Below are positions 8,764-18,459 of a DNA stretch of 64,000 nucleotides, one piece after another. The notes below the pieces were generated by a model. That model was not told the DNA's origin and did no database searches. It was given only the letters and a program-made list of their open reading frames with translations. The translations under genes were made by a program, and so were the position numbers. Every line of letters begins with the position of its first letter. Within the stretch, counting starts at the first letter, position 1. Origin of the DNA: Methylobacter sp. (GTDB taxonomy: Bacteria > Pseudomonadota > Gammaproteobacteria > Methylococcales > Methylomonadaceae); assembly GCF_004322395.1 (NCBI RefSeq), contig NZ_SCTW01000029.1, forward strand, positions 62,001 to 126,000, given 5' to 3'.

Positions 8764-10623
8764 TTAGGACGATGAGGCAAGCTTTACGCCGTTGCGTTTG
8801 CCTTGTTTAACAAGATACAACGCGTCATCCGCCCATTTAATCAATTCCTTCCAGCTTGGCTTGCTCCCCATAGATCTTGCCACACCAATACTGACAGTAA
8901 CGGGGTAACGCAACATGAGTCCCTGAGGCTGGTTTTCTTCAATAGAGCGACGGATGCGCTCGGCCAACGACAAGGCTGTGACGCTGTCGGTGTTCGGCGC
9001 GATAATCAGAAACTCTTCGCCGCCCAATCGGCAAACAATATCGCTGCTGCGTGCAGTTTTCCGCATCAAGTTGGCAGCATGGACCAGCACTTGATCGCCG
9101 ACATCATGTCCCAACGTATCATTGACCGATTTAAAATGATCCAAATCCAGCATTAAAACGCTCAAGGACTGATTGGCGCGTAGCGCGGCCGCCGATTCCT
9201 GTTCTAGTCGATTCAGTGCATAGCGCCGATTAGGCAATCCGGTCAGAACGTCCGTATTCGCCATAGACTTAAGACGGCGGTTAGCTGCGGCCAGCTCGGC
9301 AGTATAGCGCTGGATATCCTTGCTCTCTTTTTCCAGCTCACGTTGCAACATGATGATACGCTGGCCTGCGCGCAGACGAGCCAGCAGCATACGCAGGCTG
9401 ATCGGCTTCGTCACATAATCGTCAATACCGGCATCGAAAGCTTCAACCAGAGCATCCTCATCTTCAGTCGAGGTGAGCATAATTATATAAATGTTTTTGC
9501 CGAATGCCGATGCGCGCAACGCTTTGCAAAGCGCTAAGCCATCCATGGGTTTCATGCGCCAATCGGTAATCACCAATTGAGGCCCGTGCTCAATGACATG
9601 CTTTAGCGCGGATTCGCCGTCGCGGCACACCGCGACCCTATTCCCCGACGCTACAAGCTGCTTGGAAAGACGCGCCAACATCATCGGGTCGTCATCGACC
9701 AGCAGCAAGTCCAAGCCGGGCAAAGCCGGTTCCAAGGCAGTAGCAGTTTTTAGCGATGGCTGACGTACATCCGTTTTTACATCAATTAATTTCCCCCATT
9801 CACACCAAAGCTCAATTATTTTATCGATAAACTCAAGCAGAGCCTGTTCATCGAAAGCATGAAGACTGGCTTCCTCTATTAAACTCGGCAGTAATGCTGT
9901 TCGCCGGGTTTCATCGGCCACGCAGTAGTCCCCGATCAGTCGGGCGAGAATCAACTGTCTGGCAAACTGCTCAATTCGGCTGAATCCTACTACTTTCATC
10001 TCAAAACTCAGTTTGAGGGCATCCAGAAATACCGGCGGAAAACCCCAGTCCGCCAGCAACATTAGAGTTAAAGCGTTATGATCGATGGCAAAACGATCGC
10101 ACTCCAAAGCAAGAAGCTGCTTACCCTCTGCCTTACCAAGACATTCTCCGTAAATCTCCGACCACGCGGTTGCCAGAGCGAGGCTGCCGATGTCGCCAAG
10201 CAACCCGATCGTAAAAGCCTCCTCCGGCACCACAGTGCGCTCACGGGCAGTAATCGCAGCACTGGACACTGAAATTGCCAAGGATCGCGACCAGTAAAGC
10301 TCGTAGTTAAAGCCCGAACAATATCCCTTGCTGTTGTCGCTAATCAGGGAAAGACTTAGCGCGAAGTTGCGCACTGCCTGCATGCCCATCATCATTACTG
10401 CAACTTGAATATCGGCAATGGGACGCCGGGCTCCGAAGGCGGCCGAATTTGCAAAACGCAAGATCCGTCCGCTTAAGGCAGGATCAATTTTAACCAGCTG
10501 ACTCACTTGCTGTACGGTGGCATCGTTTTGTTGCACGAGCTGCATGATAGCTAATGCTGTTCCGGAAGGGGAAGGCAGGCGGTCGGCGGCTTTTAGTTCA
10601 TTAAGATTGAATTCAGTTTTCAT
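8764..10623 (-). CDS. HDOD - receiver - GGDEF protein (putative diguanylate cyclase)
   Basis: 619-residue signalling protein. An N-terminal HDOD domain covers about residues 20-215. A receiver domain follows at about 300-425, with acidic pocket VDDD and phosphoacceptor in VITDWRMKP. A GGDEF domain covers about 454-619, with an active signature GGEEF near residue 533. A product-inhibition I-site (RSSD) lies exactly five residues before GGEEF. It should therefore make c-di-GMP, controlled by phosphorylation. It overlaps the hybrid kinase gene by 11 bases, which makes that kinase its likely phosphodonor. A probable c-di-GMP riboswitch lies about 8 kb away at 18779. Confidence 0.9.
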   Translation of the reverse strand: MKTEFNLNELKAADRLPSPSGTALAIMQLVQQNDATVQQVSQLVKIDPALSGRILRFANSAAFGARRPIADIQVAVMMMGMQAVRNFALSLSLISDNSKGYCSGFNYELYWSRSLAISVSSAAITARERTVVPEEAFTIGLLGDIGSLALATAWSEIYGECLGKAEGKQLLALECDRFAIDHNALTLMLLADWGFPPVFLDALKLSFEMKVVGFSRIEQFARQLILARLIGDYCVADETRRTALLPSLIEEASLHAFDEQALLEFIDKIIELWCEWGKLIDVKTDVRQPSLKTATALEPALPGLDLLLVDDDPMMLARLSKQLVASGNRVAVCRDGESALKHVIEHGPQLVITDWRMKPMDGLALCKALRASAFGKNIYIIMLTSTEDEDALVEAFDAGIDDYVTKPISLRMLLARLRAGQRIIMLQRELEKESKDIQRYTAELAAANRRLKSMANTDVLTGLPNRRYALNRLEQESAAALRANQSLSVLMLDLDHFKSVNDTLGHDVGDQVLVHAANLMRKTARSSDIVCRLGGEEFLIIAPNTDSVTALSLAERIRRSIEENQPQGLMLRYPVTVSIGVARSMGSKPSWKELIKWADDALYLVKQGKRNGVKLASSS

Positions 10624-13600
10624 TGATTTGGTTTTTTCTTCGTAACAGATTGTCGATTAAATCCATAGTAGCCTGAGTTAACTCATTAACCATCGACTGA
10701 AAATCTGCATCAACACCGTTGCGAGCGGAATGTTCCAGTTTTATGGCAAGGCTGATTATTTTTTCGGCGCTAAAATGGCTTGCCATGCCTTTAATAGCGT
10801 GAGCCGCATCGGCTAGTGCGGGGAAATCTACTCGAGACAGAGCTGCGCTCAATTCTGTTAATTGTATAGGCGCCTCTTCCAGGAATAAATCTATCATCTC
10901 GGCCAGTAAATCATGATCGTCATCCAGCCGTTTAAGCGCGGCTGATTCGTCCCACCCCCTCGACTCCGCTCGGGGCAGGCCCTGATCTTTATCGGGAGAC
11001 TCGCTCTGAGAGTTACCAAGAGGCTTGTCCTGAGCGGAGTCGAAGGACCTGCCCATCCAGCGCGCCAAAACCACTGCCAGATCAGTTCGATTGACGGGTT
11101 TGCTAAGATAATCGTCCATGCCTGCGGATAAGCATTTTTCACGCTCTCCTACCGACGCATGAGCAGTGAGAGCTATTATCGGCGTACGCGCCTTGCCGTC
11201 TTCCCGTTCACGCAAAATACGCGTGGCTTCGTAACCGTCCATAACCGGCATTTGGCAGTCCATAAACACCACGTCATAGGCCTGACGCTCCATCTGCTCC
11301 AGCGCCACTTGCCCATTATCGGCCAAATCGGGCTTAAGCCGAAACTTGGCGAGCTGTGCAAGTATCACTCTTTGATTAACCTTGTTATCTTCCACCACCA
11401 AAACGCGTTTGCCGCTGTAATCGAGCAAAACCTCTTGTAACTTGGCTGCTGTATCGGTCTTCTGGCCAGGAAGCTGCAACGCAGCAATAACAGCATCGAA
11501 AAGTTGCGATTGACGCACCGGTTTTAACAGACTTTGTGCAAACCCCAACGCGAGTCTTTCGGATTCGGAGCCTATGCTGCCTGAGGATAAAAGAATGCGC
11601 GGCGTATCGGCAATGGCGGGTTTTTCAATGATGGCGCGAGCCAGAGCGAAGCCGTCCATTTCCGGCATTTGCATATCCGAAAGCAGTAGATCATAAGATT
11701 GGTTTCGCAGCACGGCGGCTTCGAGTTCTATGAGCGCCGCAGGCCCGTCGTCTGCTTCGCTCAAAGTAAATCCCCAGTTACTTAAGTAATGCGTCAAAAT
11801 CATGCGATTGGTAGCATTATCATCGACTATCAAAGCGCGCTTACCGGTAAAATATGCCTGCGGAACAGAGGCCTCGTTATCCACCGGTACCAATGGCAGA
11901 GTAAACCAAAAGTTGGTTCCCTGCCCCAATGTGCTTTCAACACCGATACTGCCGTTCATAAGCACAACCAGATCCTTGCTGATAGATAGGCCAAGCCCGG
12001 TACCGCCATAACGCCGCGAGGTGGAACTGTCAGCCTGGGAGAAAGCCTGGAACAAGCGCGCTTGCGTCTCGGCACTGATGCCGATACCGGTATCGATTAC
12101 CTCAAAGCGTAGTACCCCCAAAGATGATGCGTATGCCGCCAACCTGCCGGGAGCAAGTGTGGCACCGGTATCGTCCTTTTTCAGCATATTTACTTTTACA
12201 GAAACTTCACCCTGTTCGGTAAATTTGACTGCATTGCCAATCAGATTGGTGAGCACCTGACGTATACGGTTGGGATCGCCTTGCCAACGTAGCGGTAGAT
12301 TCGGCGGTAAAAAGCAGTTTAATTCCAGGCCCTTGCCTTGGGCGCGGCTGGACAACAGTGTGCAAACCTCTTCCACTAAATCGGGTAGATTAAACTCGAT
12401 CCGCTCCAACTCGATTTTGCCCGCCTCCAGTTTGGAAAAATCCAGAATATCGTTGATGATGGTTAACAGGGATTCTGCAGAGCTTGCCGCAATATCTATC
12501 AAATCCCACTGCTCACGAGACAGTTGAGTATCCTGCAAAAGATCCAGCATACCCAATACACCGTTCATCGGAGTGCGAATTTCATGACTCATATTAGCCA
12601 GGAACTCCGCCTTGGTTTGTGCAGCCTGCAAAGCGGCATCCCGTGCCGCTTCCAGCGAAACATTAGCCTGATGTTGAAGTAGCGCGAGCGCCATCATTTC
12701 ACCTACGTCCTTGAGCATCGCGATGCGGGATTCGCTATGCACAGGACAAGGATCGGTAAAAATAAATAACACGCCTAGAATTTCCCCGCCTGAAGCGATA
12801 GGCACAGTGTAATGGCCATGGGGCTGCTGTTTATCGCAACAGCACTGATCGGAAACGATAAGTTTTTTTGAAACAGCGGCCTGTCCGCATAGGCCATCAC
12901 CCAAAACTATCCGCTGGCACTCAGACATACTCGAACCAAGTGCTACAAACCCTTCCAGACAATCATCCTGTCCGCGTAAAAATATGCAACCCTTGCGTTG
13001 CGGATCAAAAGCCTTCAAATCGAATAGAATTTCCAAAACTTGAGAGAAACGTTGTTCCAGTGGCAGGTGTTGATGCAATGCCTCGGAGATTGCCAAGCGT
13101 GCGGCGGTATCCTCGCTTTCGACTTGCAAGACCGCTTCCTGCTCGACCTGTTTGCTGACATCATGCTGAATCTGCACATAGCCGGACAGTGTGCCGTTTG
13201 CGGTCAGAATCGGCGTAATATTGGTTTTGGCCCAATATTCCAGCTCATCCTCTGAGGCTTGCCCTGAGCGCAGTCGAAGGGCTTGTCCTGAGCCGGGTCG
13301 AAGGGCTTGCCCGGAATTACCGCTGTCGTTTTCATGTCCCTGTGCGCGGTCATTATCATTACTTCGGCGGCGCCCCCTCAAACGGCCTGACCAGGCTTCG
13401 CAGCAACGGAGTCTGCTTTGCATCTCGGACAAGGTTTGCCGATCGGCGCTAGGACTGTCCAAAACAGAAGGTTTCTGCCCCATCAGCTCACACTCGGCCC
13501 AACCGGTGAACAGGCACAGCGCCGGATTTGCATATTGGATGAGTCCCTCTTCATTGGTGATGAGTATCATCTCGCTGCTGGCGTCCAGCGCACGCTTAAG

Positions 13601-14230
13601 CGCTGTCAGTTTTAGTTCATTCGCTTTTCGTTCGGTAGTATCCCGACGTATTGAAATATATTGCTTAGGCTTGCCGAGCTTATCCAGTACAGGCGCGATA
13701 GTGCTATCCACCCAATACAATTCTCCATCTTTACCGCGATTGCAAAACTCCCCGCGCCATACCTGCCCTCCAGCAATGGTGCGCCACATATTGCGCATAT
13801 AATCCTGATCGTGATGACCGGAATTGACAATACGGTGATCTTGTCCGAGCAGTTCTGTCTGCGCATAACCGGAAACTTTGCAGAACATGTCGTTAGCATA
13901 GACGATGCGCCCCTGAACGTCGGCGATACTAACCAGGACATGGCTTTCCAGGGCTTTCAGCAGTTCTTTATTGGATGACCTTCTTTCCTGATCGATCTGC
14001 AAGACCAGAGGCCGAATCGCCAGCAACCACAGCAGCGGAGTGCTCAATGCCGTCAGCAAAATAATGTTCAGGACAGTATTTTGCATTGACGATAAAACAA
14101 TTCCCCATTGATGGGCCGCGTCGAGCAATAATATAACCAGCGTTTCGGAAACGCTGGTAATTACAATGATAATGCCTAACAAACAGAGAAAATTACGTTT
14201 CGGATGCTGCGGCGACAATGTTGTTGACAT
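10613..14230 (-). CDS. Hybrid sensor histidine kinase: 2 TM - PAS - PAS - GAF - HisKA - HATPase - REC - REC - HPt
   Basis: 1205-residue tripartite kinase of the BarA/ArcB style. Two membrane helices lie in the first 75 residues, followed by PAS domains (about 90-200 and 207-358), GAF (about 387-513), HisKA with H549 in NMSHEIRTPMNG, HATPase with GIGISAETQARLF and GTGLGLSIS, receiver 1 (about 792-915, LLLSDMQMPEMDG), receiver 2 (about 937-1060, VVFMDCQMPVMDGYEA) and HPt (about 1092-1195, AHAIKGMASHF). Two in-frame segments made of a genomic palindromic repeat are inserted, one in a PAS2 loop and one between receiver 2 and HPt. The downstream GGDEF protein overlaps its end and is the probable output. 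Confidence 0.93.
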   Translation of the reverse strand: MSTTLSPQHPKRNFLCLLGIIIVITSVSETLVILLLDAAHQWGIVLSSMQNTVLNIILLTALSTPLLWLLAIRPLVLQIDQERRSSNKELLKALESHVLVSIADVQGRIVYANDMFCKVSGYAQTELLGQDHRIVNSGHHDQDYMRNMWRTIAGGQVWRGEFCNRGKDGELYWVDSTIAPVLDKLGKPKQYISIRRDTTERKANELKLTALKRALDASSEMILITNEEGLIQYANPALCLFTGWAECELMGQKPSVLDSPSADRQTLSEMQSRLRCCEAWSGRLRGRRRSNDNDRAQGHENDSGNSGQALRPGSGQALRLRSGQASEDELEYWAKTNITPILTANGTLSGYVQIQHDVSKQVEQEAVLQVESEDTAARLAISEALHQHLPLEQRFSQVLEILFDLKAFDPQRKGCIFLRGQDDCLEGFVALGSSMSECQRIVLGDGLCGQAAVSKKLIVSDQCCCDKQQPHGHYTVPIASGGEILGVLFIFTDPCPVHSESRIAMLKDVGEMMALALLQHQANVSLEAARDAALQAAQTKAEFLANMSHEIRTPMNGVLGMLDLLQDTQLSREQWDLIDIAASSAESLLTIINDILDFSKLEAGKIELERIEFNLPDLVEEVCTLLSSRAQGKGLELNCFLPPNLPLRWQGDPNRIRQVLTNLIGNAVKFTEQGEVSVKVNMLKKDDTGATLAPGRLAAYASSLGVLRFEVIDTGIGISAETQARLFQAFSQADSSTSRRYGGTGLGLSISKDLVVLMNGSIGVESTLGQGTNFWFTLPLVPVDNEASVPQAYFTGKRALIVDDNATNRMILTHYLSNWGFTLSEADDGPAALIELEAAVLRNQSYDLLLSDMQMPEMDGFALARAIIEKPAIADTPRILLSSGSIGSESERLALGFAQSLLKPVRQSQLFDAVIAALQLPGQKTDTAAKLQEVLLDYSGKRVLVVEDNKVNQRVILAQLAKFRLKPDLADNGQVALEQMERQAYDVVFMDCQMPVMDGYEATRILREREDGKARTPIIALTAHASVGEREKCLSAGMDDYLSKPVNRTDLAVVLARWMGRSFDSAQDKPLGNSQSESPDKDQGLPRAESRGWDESAALKRLDDDHDLLAEMIDLFLEEAPIQLTELSAALSRVDFPALADAAHAIKGMASHFSAEKIISLAIKLEHSARNGVDADFQSMVNELTQATMDLIDNLLRRKNQINEN
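10957..11053. repeat. Inverted pair of CTGAGCGGAGTCGAAGG repeats inside a reading frame
   Basis: TCGACTCCGCTC (10959 onward) and its exact reverse complement GAGCGGAGTCGA (11032 onward) face each other across about 60 bases within the hybrid kinase gene. Translated, they give RSFDSAQDKP and GLPRAESRG, a low-complexity linker between receiver 2 and the HPt domain. The frame is kept. The same repeat core occurs at 13256, 17617, 38711 and 51757. Confidence 0.8.
13256..13312. repeat. Tandem pair of the same palindromic repeat inside the PAS2 loop
   Basis: Two direct copies, CCCTGAGCGCAGTCGAAGGG and TCCTGAGCCGGGTCGAAGGG, lie inside the hybrid kinase gene and are read in frame as repeated SGQALR-type peptides. 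They fall in the loop of PAS2 where most PAS domains have only a short hairpin between the RRR-D and YW-strand segments. The insert is therefore about 40 residues longer than the fold needs. Confidence 0.8.
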
Positions 14231-14610
14231 GAATCTTTTCTGACGTTATTTGTTTATCATTATCTGGATAAGAAATAATAATCCGATAATCAAGGTATCG
14301 CTATTCTTTTCGGGTGTTGGTAAAACCCTTATTTTTATATGTTGTGAATATACCAAACAGCTTGTAAAACAGAGCAAATATCATTTCGACGTTAATCGAA
14401 TAATGGCTGGAATTTCCGCTTTTTATATTCTTCGATGCCCTTAATTGGAGCGCAACCTTAAAAGCTTTGTTGTTTCATGAATATTGACGATAAACTTTCA
14501 ATCGCGGCAAACTTATCCTATCCTTATACGCCATAAATTCAACCCGCGCCGAACCTGCCTCCCGGCAAACATACGGCACACCCACTATCCTTGGCGATAA
14601 AGAAGAAATC
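14231..14610. other. Divergent intergenic region, hybrid kinase / hemL
   Basis: 380 bases, AT-rich, between the divergent kinase gene and hemL. It must hold both promoters. I see no gene, strong palindrome or recognisable operator in it. Short open frames here lack ribosome-binding sites and family resemblance. Confidence 0.6.
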
Positions 14611-15891
14611 ATGACTGAAGCAACCGCGTTATTTTCCGATGCAAAACTTGTAATTCCGGGCGGCGTAAATTCGCCGGTACGATCCTTTAGCGGCGTTGGC
14701 GGCACACCGGTTTTTATCGATCACGCCCAAGGCGCTTATATTTACGACAGTTCCGGCAACAGTTATATTGATTATGTCGGCTCCTGGGGGCCGATGATCT
14801 TGGGTCATGCCCACCCGGAAGTCATTGCGGCGGTCAAGCAGGCAGCCGAAAAAGGCCTGAGCTTTGGCGCGCCGACTGAAATTGAAACACTGATGGCCCA
14901 ACGGGTTTGCGAGTTGATGCCCTCTATCGACATGGTCAGAATGGTCAGCTCCGGCACCGAAGCGACCATGAGCGCCATTCGCTTGGCCAGAGGCTACACC
15001 GGCCGGGATAAAATCGTTAAATTCGAGGGCTGTTATCACGGCCATTCCGATGCCCTGCTGGTCAAGGCCGGTTCCGGCGCTTTAACATTTGGCGTACCCA
15101 GCTCTCCCGGCGTACCGGCTTCCGTTGCCGAAAACACCATCACCCTGACTTACAACGATAGCGACTCGGTCAAAGCGCTGTTTGCCGAACTGGGTGAACA
15201 AATCGCCTGCATTATCGTGGAGCCTGTCGCAGGCAACATGAATTGCATCCCGCCTGAGCCGGGTTTCCTGGAATGCTTGCGCGTGGTTTGCGACCAATAT
15301 AATAGCGTGCTGATTTTCGATGAAGTAATGACCGGCTTTAGGGTGAGCTTAACCGGCGCACAAGGGCACTATAATGTTAAGCCGGATTTGACCACGCTCG
15401 GCAAAATTATCGGCGGCGGCATGCCGGTCGGCGCTTTTGGCGGTTCGCGCAAAATCATGGAACATCTTGCGCCGCTCGGTCCTGTCTATCAGGCCGGTAC
15501 GCTGTCGGGGAATCCTGTCGCGATGGCAGCCGGGTTAAAAACCCTGGAACTGATCGCTCAGCCGGGTTTTTACGAGGCATTAACCGTAAAAACCGAAAAA
15601 CTGACTTCAGGCTTGAAAGAACGTGCCGGTCAAGCCGGTATCGCTATGACCACCAACAGCGTTGGCGGCATGTTCGGACTTTTTTTCAGTACCGAAACGC
15701 AAGTGAGCCGCTTTGCCCAAGTCATGCAATGCGACCAAAATCTGTTCAAACGTTTTTTCCATGCCATGCTGGAACAAGGTGTTTATTTGGCGCCTTCCGC
15801 GTTCGAGGCTGGTTTTGTTTCAGCTGCGCACAGTAATGAAGACTTGGAAAAAACCCTGGATGTTGCGGAAGCTGTATTCAAGCGCTTGTAA
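14611..15891 (+). CDS. hemL: Glutamate-1-semialdehyde 2,1-aminomutase
   Basis: PLP enzyme that converts glutamate-1-semialdehyde to 5-aminolevulinate in the C5 route to haem and cobalamin. It is 426 residues, as in Escherichia coli. The PLP lysine is K265 in [16 protein letters not shown], the same position as in the E. coli enzyme. Other family blocks are [20 protein letters not shown] and FDEVMTGFR. It is single and transcribed divergently from the signalling genes. Confidence 0.97.
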   Translation: MTEATALFSDAKLVIPGGVNSPVRSFSGVGGTPVFIDHAQGAYIYDSSGNSYIDYVGSWGPMILGHAHPEVIAAVKQAAEKGLSFGAPTEIETLMAQRVCELMPSIDMVRMVSSGTEATMSAIRLARGYTGRDKIVKFEGCYHGHSDALLVKAGSGALTFGVPSSPGVPASVAENTITLTYNDSDSVKALFAELGEQIACIIVEPVAGNMNCIPPEPGFLECLRVVCDQYNSVLIFDEVMTGFRVSLTGAQGHYNVKPDLTTLGKIIGGGMPVGAFGGSRKIMEHLAPLGPVYQAGTLSGNPVAMAAGLKTLELIAQPGFYEALTVKTEKLTSGLKERAGQAGIAMTTNSVGGMFGLFFSTETQVSRFAQVMQCDQNLFKRFFHAMLEQGVYLAPSAFEAGFVSAAHSNEDLEKTLDVAEAVFKRL

Positions 15892-15942
15892 TCTTGAGTC
15901 AAAAAGCTATGCCCGGTAATACCAAGCGTGGCTTTAAGCGGA

Positions 15943-17010
15943 TTATTTTTGTTTTTGTAACTTCGAGATCAAATCTTTAATCGCCGGCTCCTGCGCCATG
16001 ATACTCTCACATAATCGGAATTGACTGATTGCGCGTTGTAAGTTCTGTTCGGGCTCAGTCACCTTGAAATACCGGTTTCCTTCCAGATAATCGGTATAAA
16101 AACGGATGCCCAATTCAAAGGGGATCAGCCGGATAGCGAGGTACAAATAGTAATAGTCGTGCTCGGTAAAAAATGCGCCGGCCTCGGCCAAATAGCTTTT
16201 TAACAAAGCAGCGCAAATATCCAGATCAAATCCGCCCGACTCGGAGATGTAACAGCAAGATCGCAGACAGTCACCAATATCGTAATGCACCAGCCCCGGC
16301 TTGACGGTGTCCAGGTCGATAATGCTGACGATTTTGTTGCTGTGTCGATCGAACAGGAAATTATTCAATTTGGGATCGCCGTGGATAACTCGCAACAGCA
16401 GCAGACCCTGCTGTTTGGCAGCCTCAAGGCCATCGGCGATATGCTGGAACCGGGCGATAAATTCAGCGCAATAACGATCTTCAGGTTTAGCCGGCTGCTG
16501 TCTTACCTGACGATAATGCTCTAAATATTGTGGAGTTATATGAAAACCCGGCAGTGTGTCATGCAGAAGCAGAGGGTTAAGATCGCTAAGCAAACGATGA
16601 AAATGCCCCAGCGCAAATCCGACTTGCTCGGCGTCGCCGATAGCGCCAACGCTCTCTATACTTTCGGTATCGGCAATAAAACTTAACGCACGCCAGCAAT
16701 CGCTGTTTCCATCTCTATAAAGTGAAGCTTTATCGGTAGTCTTCAAAATCTCCGGTATTTGCAGCTTAACCGATGCACTGAATTTTTGCGCTATATGCCG
16801 ATTAAGCAGGGCCAGATTTGCCATGATTTGTTCCGGCGCAGGGAAAACCGTACGGTTTATGCGCTGCAGAACAAACGGCGATGATTGCGTTGCAACCAGA
16901 TAAGTATCGTTGATCAGGCCGTTGCCGAGCGGCATGATTTCGGTAACGGCGTCGCTGAACTGGTTGGCGATAGGAAACAGTGTGTTCATCGAAGTATTGT
17001 TAAGAATCAT
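15943..17010 (-). CDS. APH-family phosphotransferase, NahK-like sugar kinase
   Basis: 355-residue protein of the aminoglycoside-phosphotransferase/choline-kinase fold. The N-terminal lobe has the nucleotide loop LGNGLINDTYLV and the strand FVLQRIN. The catalytic loop is HGDPKLNNFLFD and the metal motif is IIDLDTVKPG. The GLINDTY/VLQRIN combination and the DIGDCLRS segment resemble N-acetylhexosamine 1-kinase (NahK/MdsA) relatives rather than antibiotic kinases. It sits ten bases upstream of rdgB on the same strand side of the rph-rdgB run, so it may be the last gene of that transcript. The substrate is unproven. Confidence 0.75.
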   Translation of the reverse strand: MILNNTSMNTLFPIANQFSDAVTEIMPLGNGLINDTYLVATQSSPFVLQRINRTVFPAPEQIMANLALLNRHIAQKFSASVKLQIPEILKTTDKASLYRDGNSDCWRALSFIADTESIESVGAIGDAEQVGFALGHFHRLLSDLNPLLLHDTLPGFHITPQYLEHYRQVRQQPAKPEDRYCAEFIARFQHIADGLEAAKQQGLLLLRVIHGDPKLNNFLFDRHSNKIVSIIDLDTVKPGLVHYDIGDCLRSCCYISESGGFDLDICAALLKSYLAEAGAFFTEHDYYYLYLAIRLIPFELGIRFYTDYLEGNRYFKVTEPEQNLQRAISQFRLCESIMAQEPAIKDLISKLQKQK

Positions 17011-17019
17011 CTCTCCCGA

Positions 17020-17616
17020 TTAAGCCGTTTCTTTGGCCTTGATTAATGCCGTAAGAGTTTTCAGCGCCTGCGCTCTGTGACTGAGCGAGTTTTTAACCGC
17101 CGCCGGTAATTCTGCCGATGCGCAGTTTTGCTCCGGCACCCAAAACACCGGATCATAACCAAAACCGTTTTCCCCGATGGCATGATCCAAAATCCTGCCT
17201 TCCCAAACGCCTTGGGCGATCACAGGACAAGGATCATTCGCATGCTCCATAAACACCATCACGCAGATAAACCGCGCGGTACGCAGCTCATCAGGCACAC
17301 CTTCCAGCTCCCGCAACAATTTGTCCAGGTTGTCCCGGTCACTGGCGCCAACTCCGGCATATCTGGCGGAAATGACGCCCGGCGCACCGCCCAACGCATC
17401 AACGACCAAACCTGAATCGTCGGCTATCGCCGGGAGATTGCAATGCAAAGCTGCATTCCTGGCTTTTAAAATGGCATTTTCTACAAACGTAGCGCCGGTT
17501 TCTTCCGCGTCGGCAACATTGAATTCGGATTGCGGCACAATAGGATGATTCGCCAGTATCGCCTGAATTTCCCTGATTTTTCCGGGATTGCCGCTGGCCA
17601 GAACGATTTTATGCAT
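17020..17616 (-). CDS. rdgB: XTP/dITP diphosphatase (RdgB/HAM1)
   Basis: House-cleaning pyrophosphatase that removes ITP, dITP and XTP from nucleotide pools. It is 198 residues, a standard length. The N-terminal LASGNPGKIREI, the ADDSGLVVDALGGAPGV block and the C-terminal SHRAQAL are diagnostic. It lies downstream of rph on the same strand, a common pairing. The sequence just before its start codon is a dispersed palindromic repeat, whose GAAGGG on the coding strand may act as the ribosome-binding site. Confidence 0.95.
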   Translation of the reverse strand: MHKIVLASGNPGKIREIQAILANHPIVPQSEFNVADAEETGATFVENAILKARNAALHCNLPAIADDSGLVVDALGGAPGVISARYAGVGASDRDNLDKLLRELEGVPDELRTARFICVMVFMEHANDPCPVIAQGVWEGRILDHAIGENGFGYDPVFWVPEQNCASAELPAAVKNSLSHRAQALKTLTALIKAKETA

Positions 17617-17716
17617 GGCAAGCCCTTCGGCTTCGCTCAGGGCAAGCCCTTTTGGAGTCAGGGGAAGTCCTTGGGAGTGGTAAAATGGCCCGTTCCCTGA
17701 GCGGAGCCGAAGGGCA
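17617..17716. repeat. Pair of CTGAGC-GTCGAAGGG type repeats between rph and rdgB
   Basis: Two inverted copies: GCCCTTCGGCTTCGCTCAGG starting at about 17621 and CCCTGAGCGGAGCCGAAGGG at about 17695-17714. They occupy nearly the whole gap between rph and rdgB and directly abut the rdgB start codon. A hairpin formed by the pair could separate expression of the two genes. Confidence 0.8.
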
Positions 17717-17736
17717 GACAGATTTGTGTTGAAAAG

Positions 17737-18459
17737 TCATTTATGGTCTTCTATCGCTAGCCGTTGTTTTTCCAGCAATTCTTTGATACCTGAACTTGCC
17801 AGTTCCAGCATTGCGTCCAGCTCTTCTTTCCTGAACGCATGGCCCTCAGCCGTGCCCTGCACTTCAATAAATGCAGCCGCATCGTTCATCACCACATTCA
17901 TATCGGTTTCCGCATTGCTGTCCTCTGCATAATCCAGGTCCAGCACCGGCACGCCTTCATAAATGCCTACAGAGACCGAGGCAACCTGACCGTGCAGCGG
18001 ATTAGTCTTGATTTGCTTGCGTTTGAGCATTTGTTGTACCGCCAGAGACAGCGCGACAAAACCGCCGGTAATCGATGCGGTACGGGTCCCGCCGTCCGCC
18101 TGCAACACGTCGCAATCGATAGTGATAGTATGTTCGCCCAATGCCTTTAAATCAATCGCCGCCCGCAAGGATCGGCCGATCAAGCGCTGAATTTCCAGGG
18201 TGCGTCCGCCCTGTTTGCCGTGACTGGCTTCCCGTCCTATCCGGGTATGGGTCGAACGCGGCAACATGCCGTATTCGGCGGTAACCCAGCCTTCGCCCTT
18301 GCCTTTAAGAAAACGAGGGACACTTTTGTCAACACTGGCAGTACAAAGCACGCGAGTATCGCCGAATTCAACCAGGACGGAGCCTTCTGCATGTTTGGTA
18401 AAACCGCAGGTAAATTTGATGTCTCTCAGTTGATCCGGGTTACGTCCACTAGGTCTCAT
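17737..18459 (-). CDS. rph: Ribonuclease PH
   Basis: Phosphorolytic 3'-5' exoribonuclease that trims tRNA 3' ends, a hexamer in the cytosol. I place the start at the internal ATG at 18459 ([13 protein letters not shown]), which gives 240 residues and matches the family N-terminus. An earlier ATG at 18486 would add nine atypical residues. Diagnostic blocks are [34 protein letters not shown], the phosphate-binding [11 protein letters not shown] and [17 protein letters not shown]. Confidence 0.95.
   Translation of the reverse strand: MRPSGRNPDQLRDIKFTCGFTKHAEGSVLVEFGDTRVLCTASVDKSVPRFLKGKGEGWVTAEYGMLPRSTHTRIGREASHGKQGGRTLEIQRLIGRSLRAAIDLKALGEHTITIDCDVLQADGGTRTASITGGFVALSLAVQQMLKRKQIKTNPLHGQVASVSVGIYEGVPVLDLDYAEDSNAETDMNVVMNDAAAFIEVQGTAEGHAFRKEELDAMLELASSGIKELLEKQRLAIEDHK

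Noticed and set aside
13191-13802. 203-codon plus-strand frame opposite the hybrid kinase
   Set aside because: Antisense to PAS domains. It contains translated repeat (CPERSRRACPEPGRR) and no ribosome-binding site.
14250-14444. 64-codon frame between the hybrid kinase and hemL
   Set aside because: No ribosome-binding site, no family resemblance, AT-rich intergenic composition.
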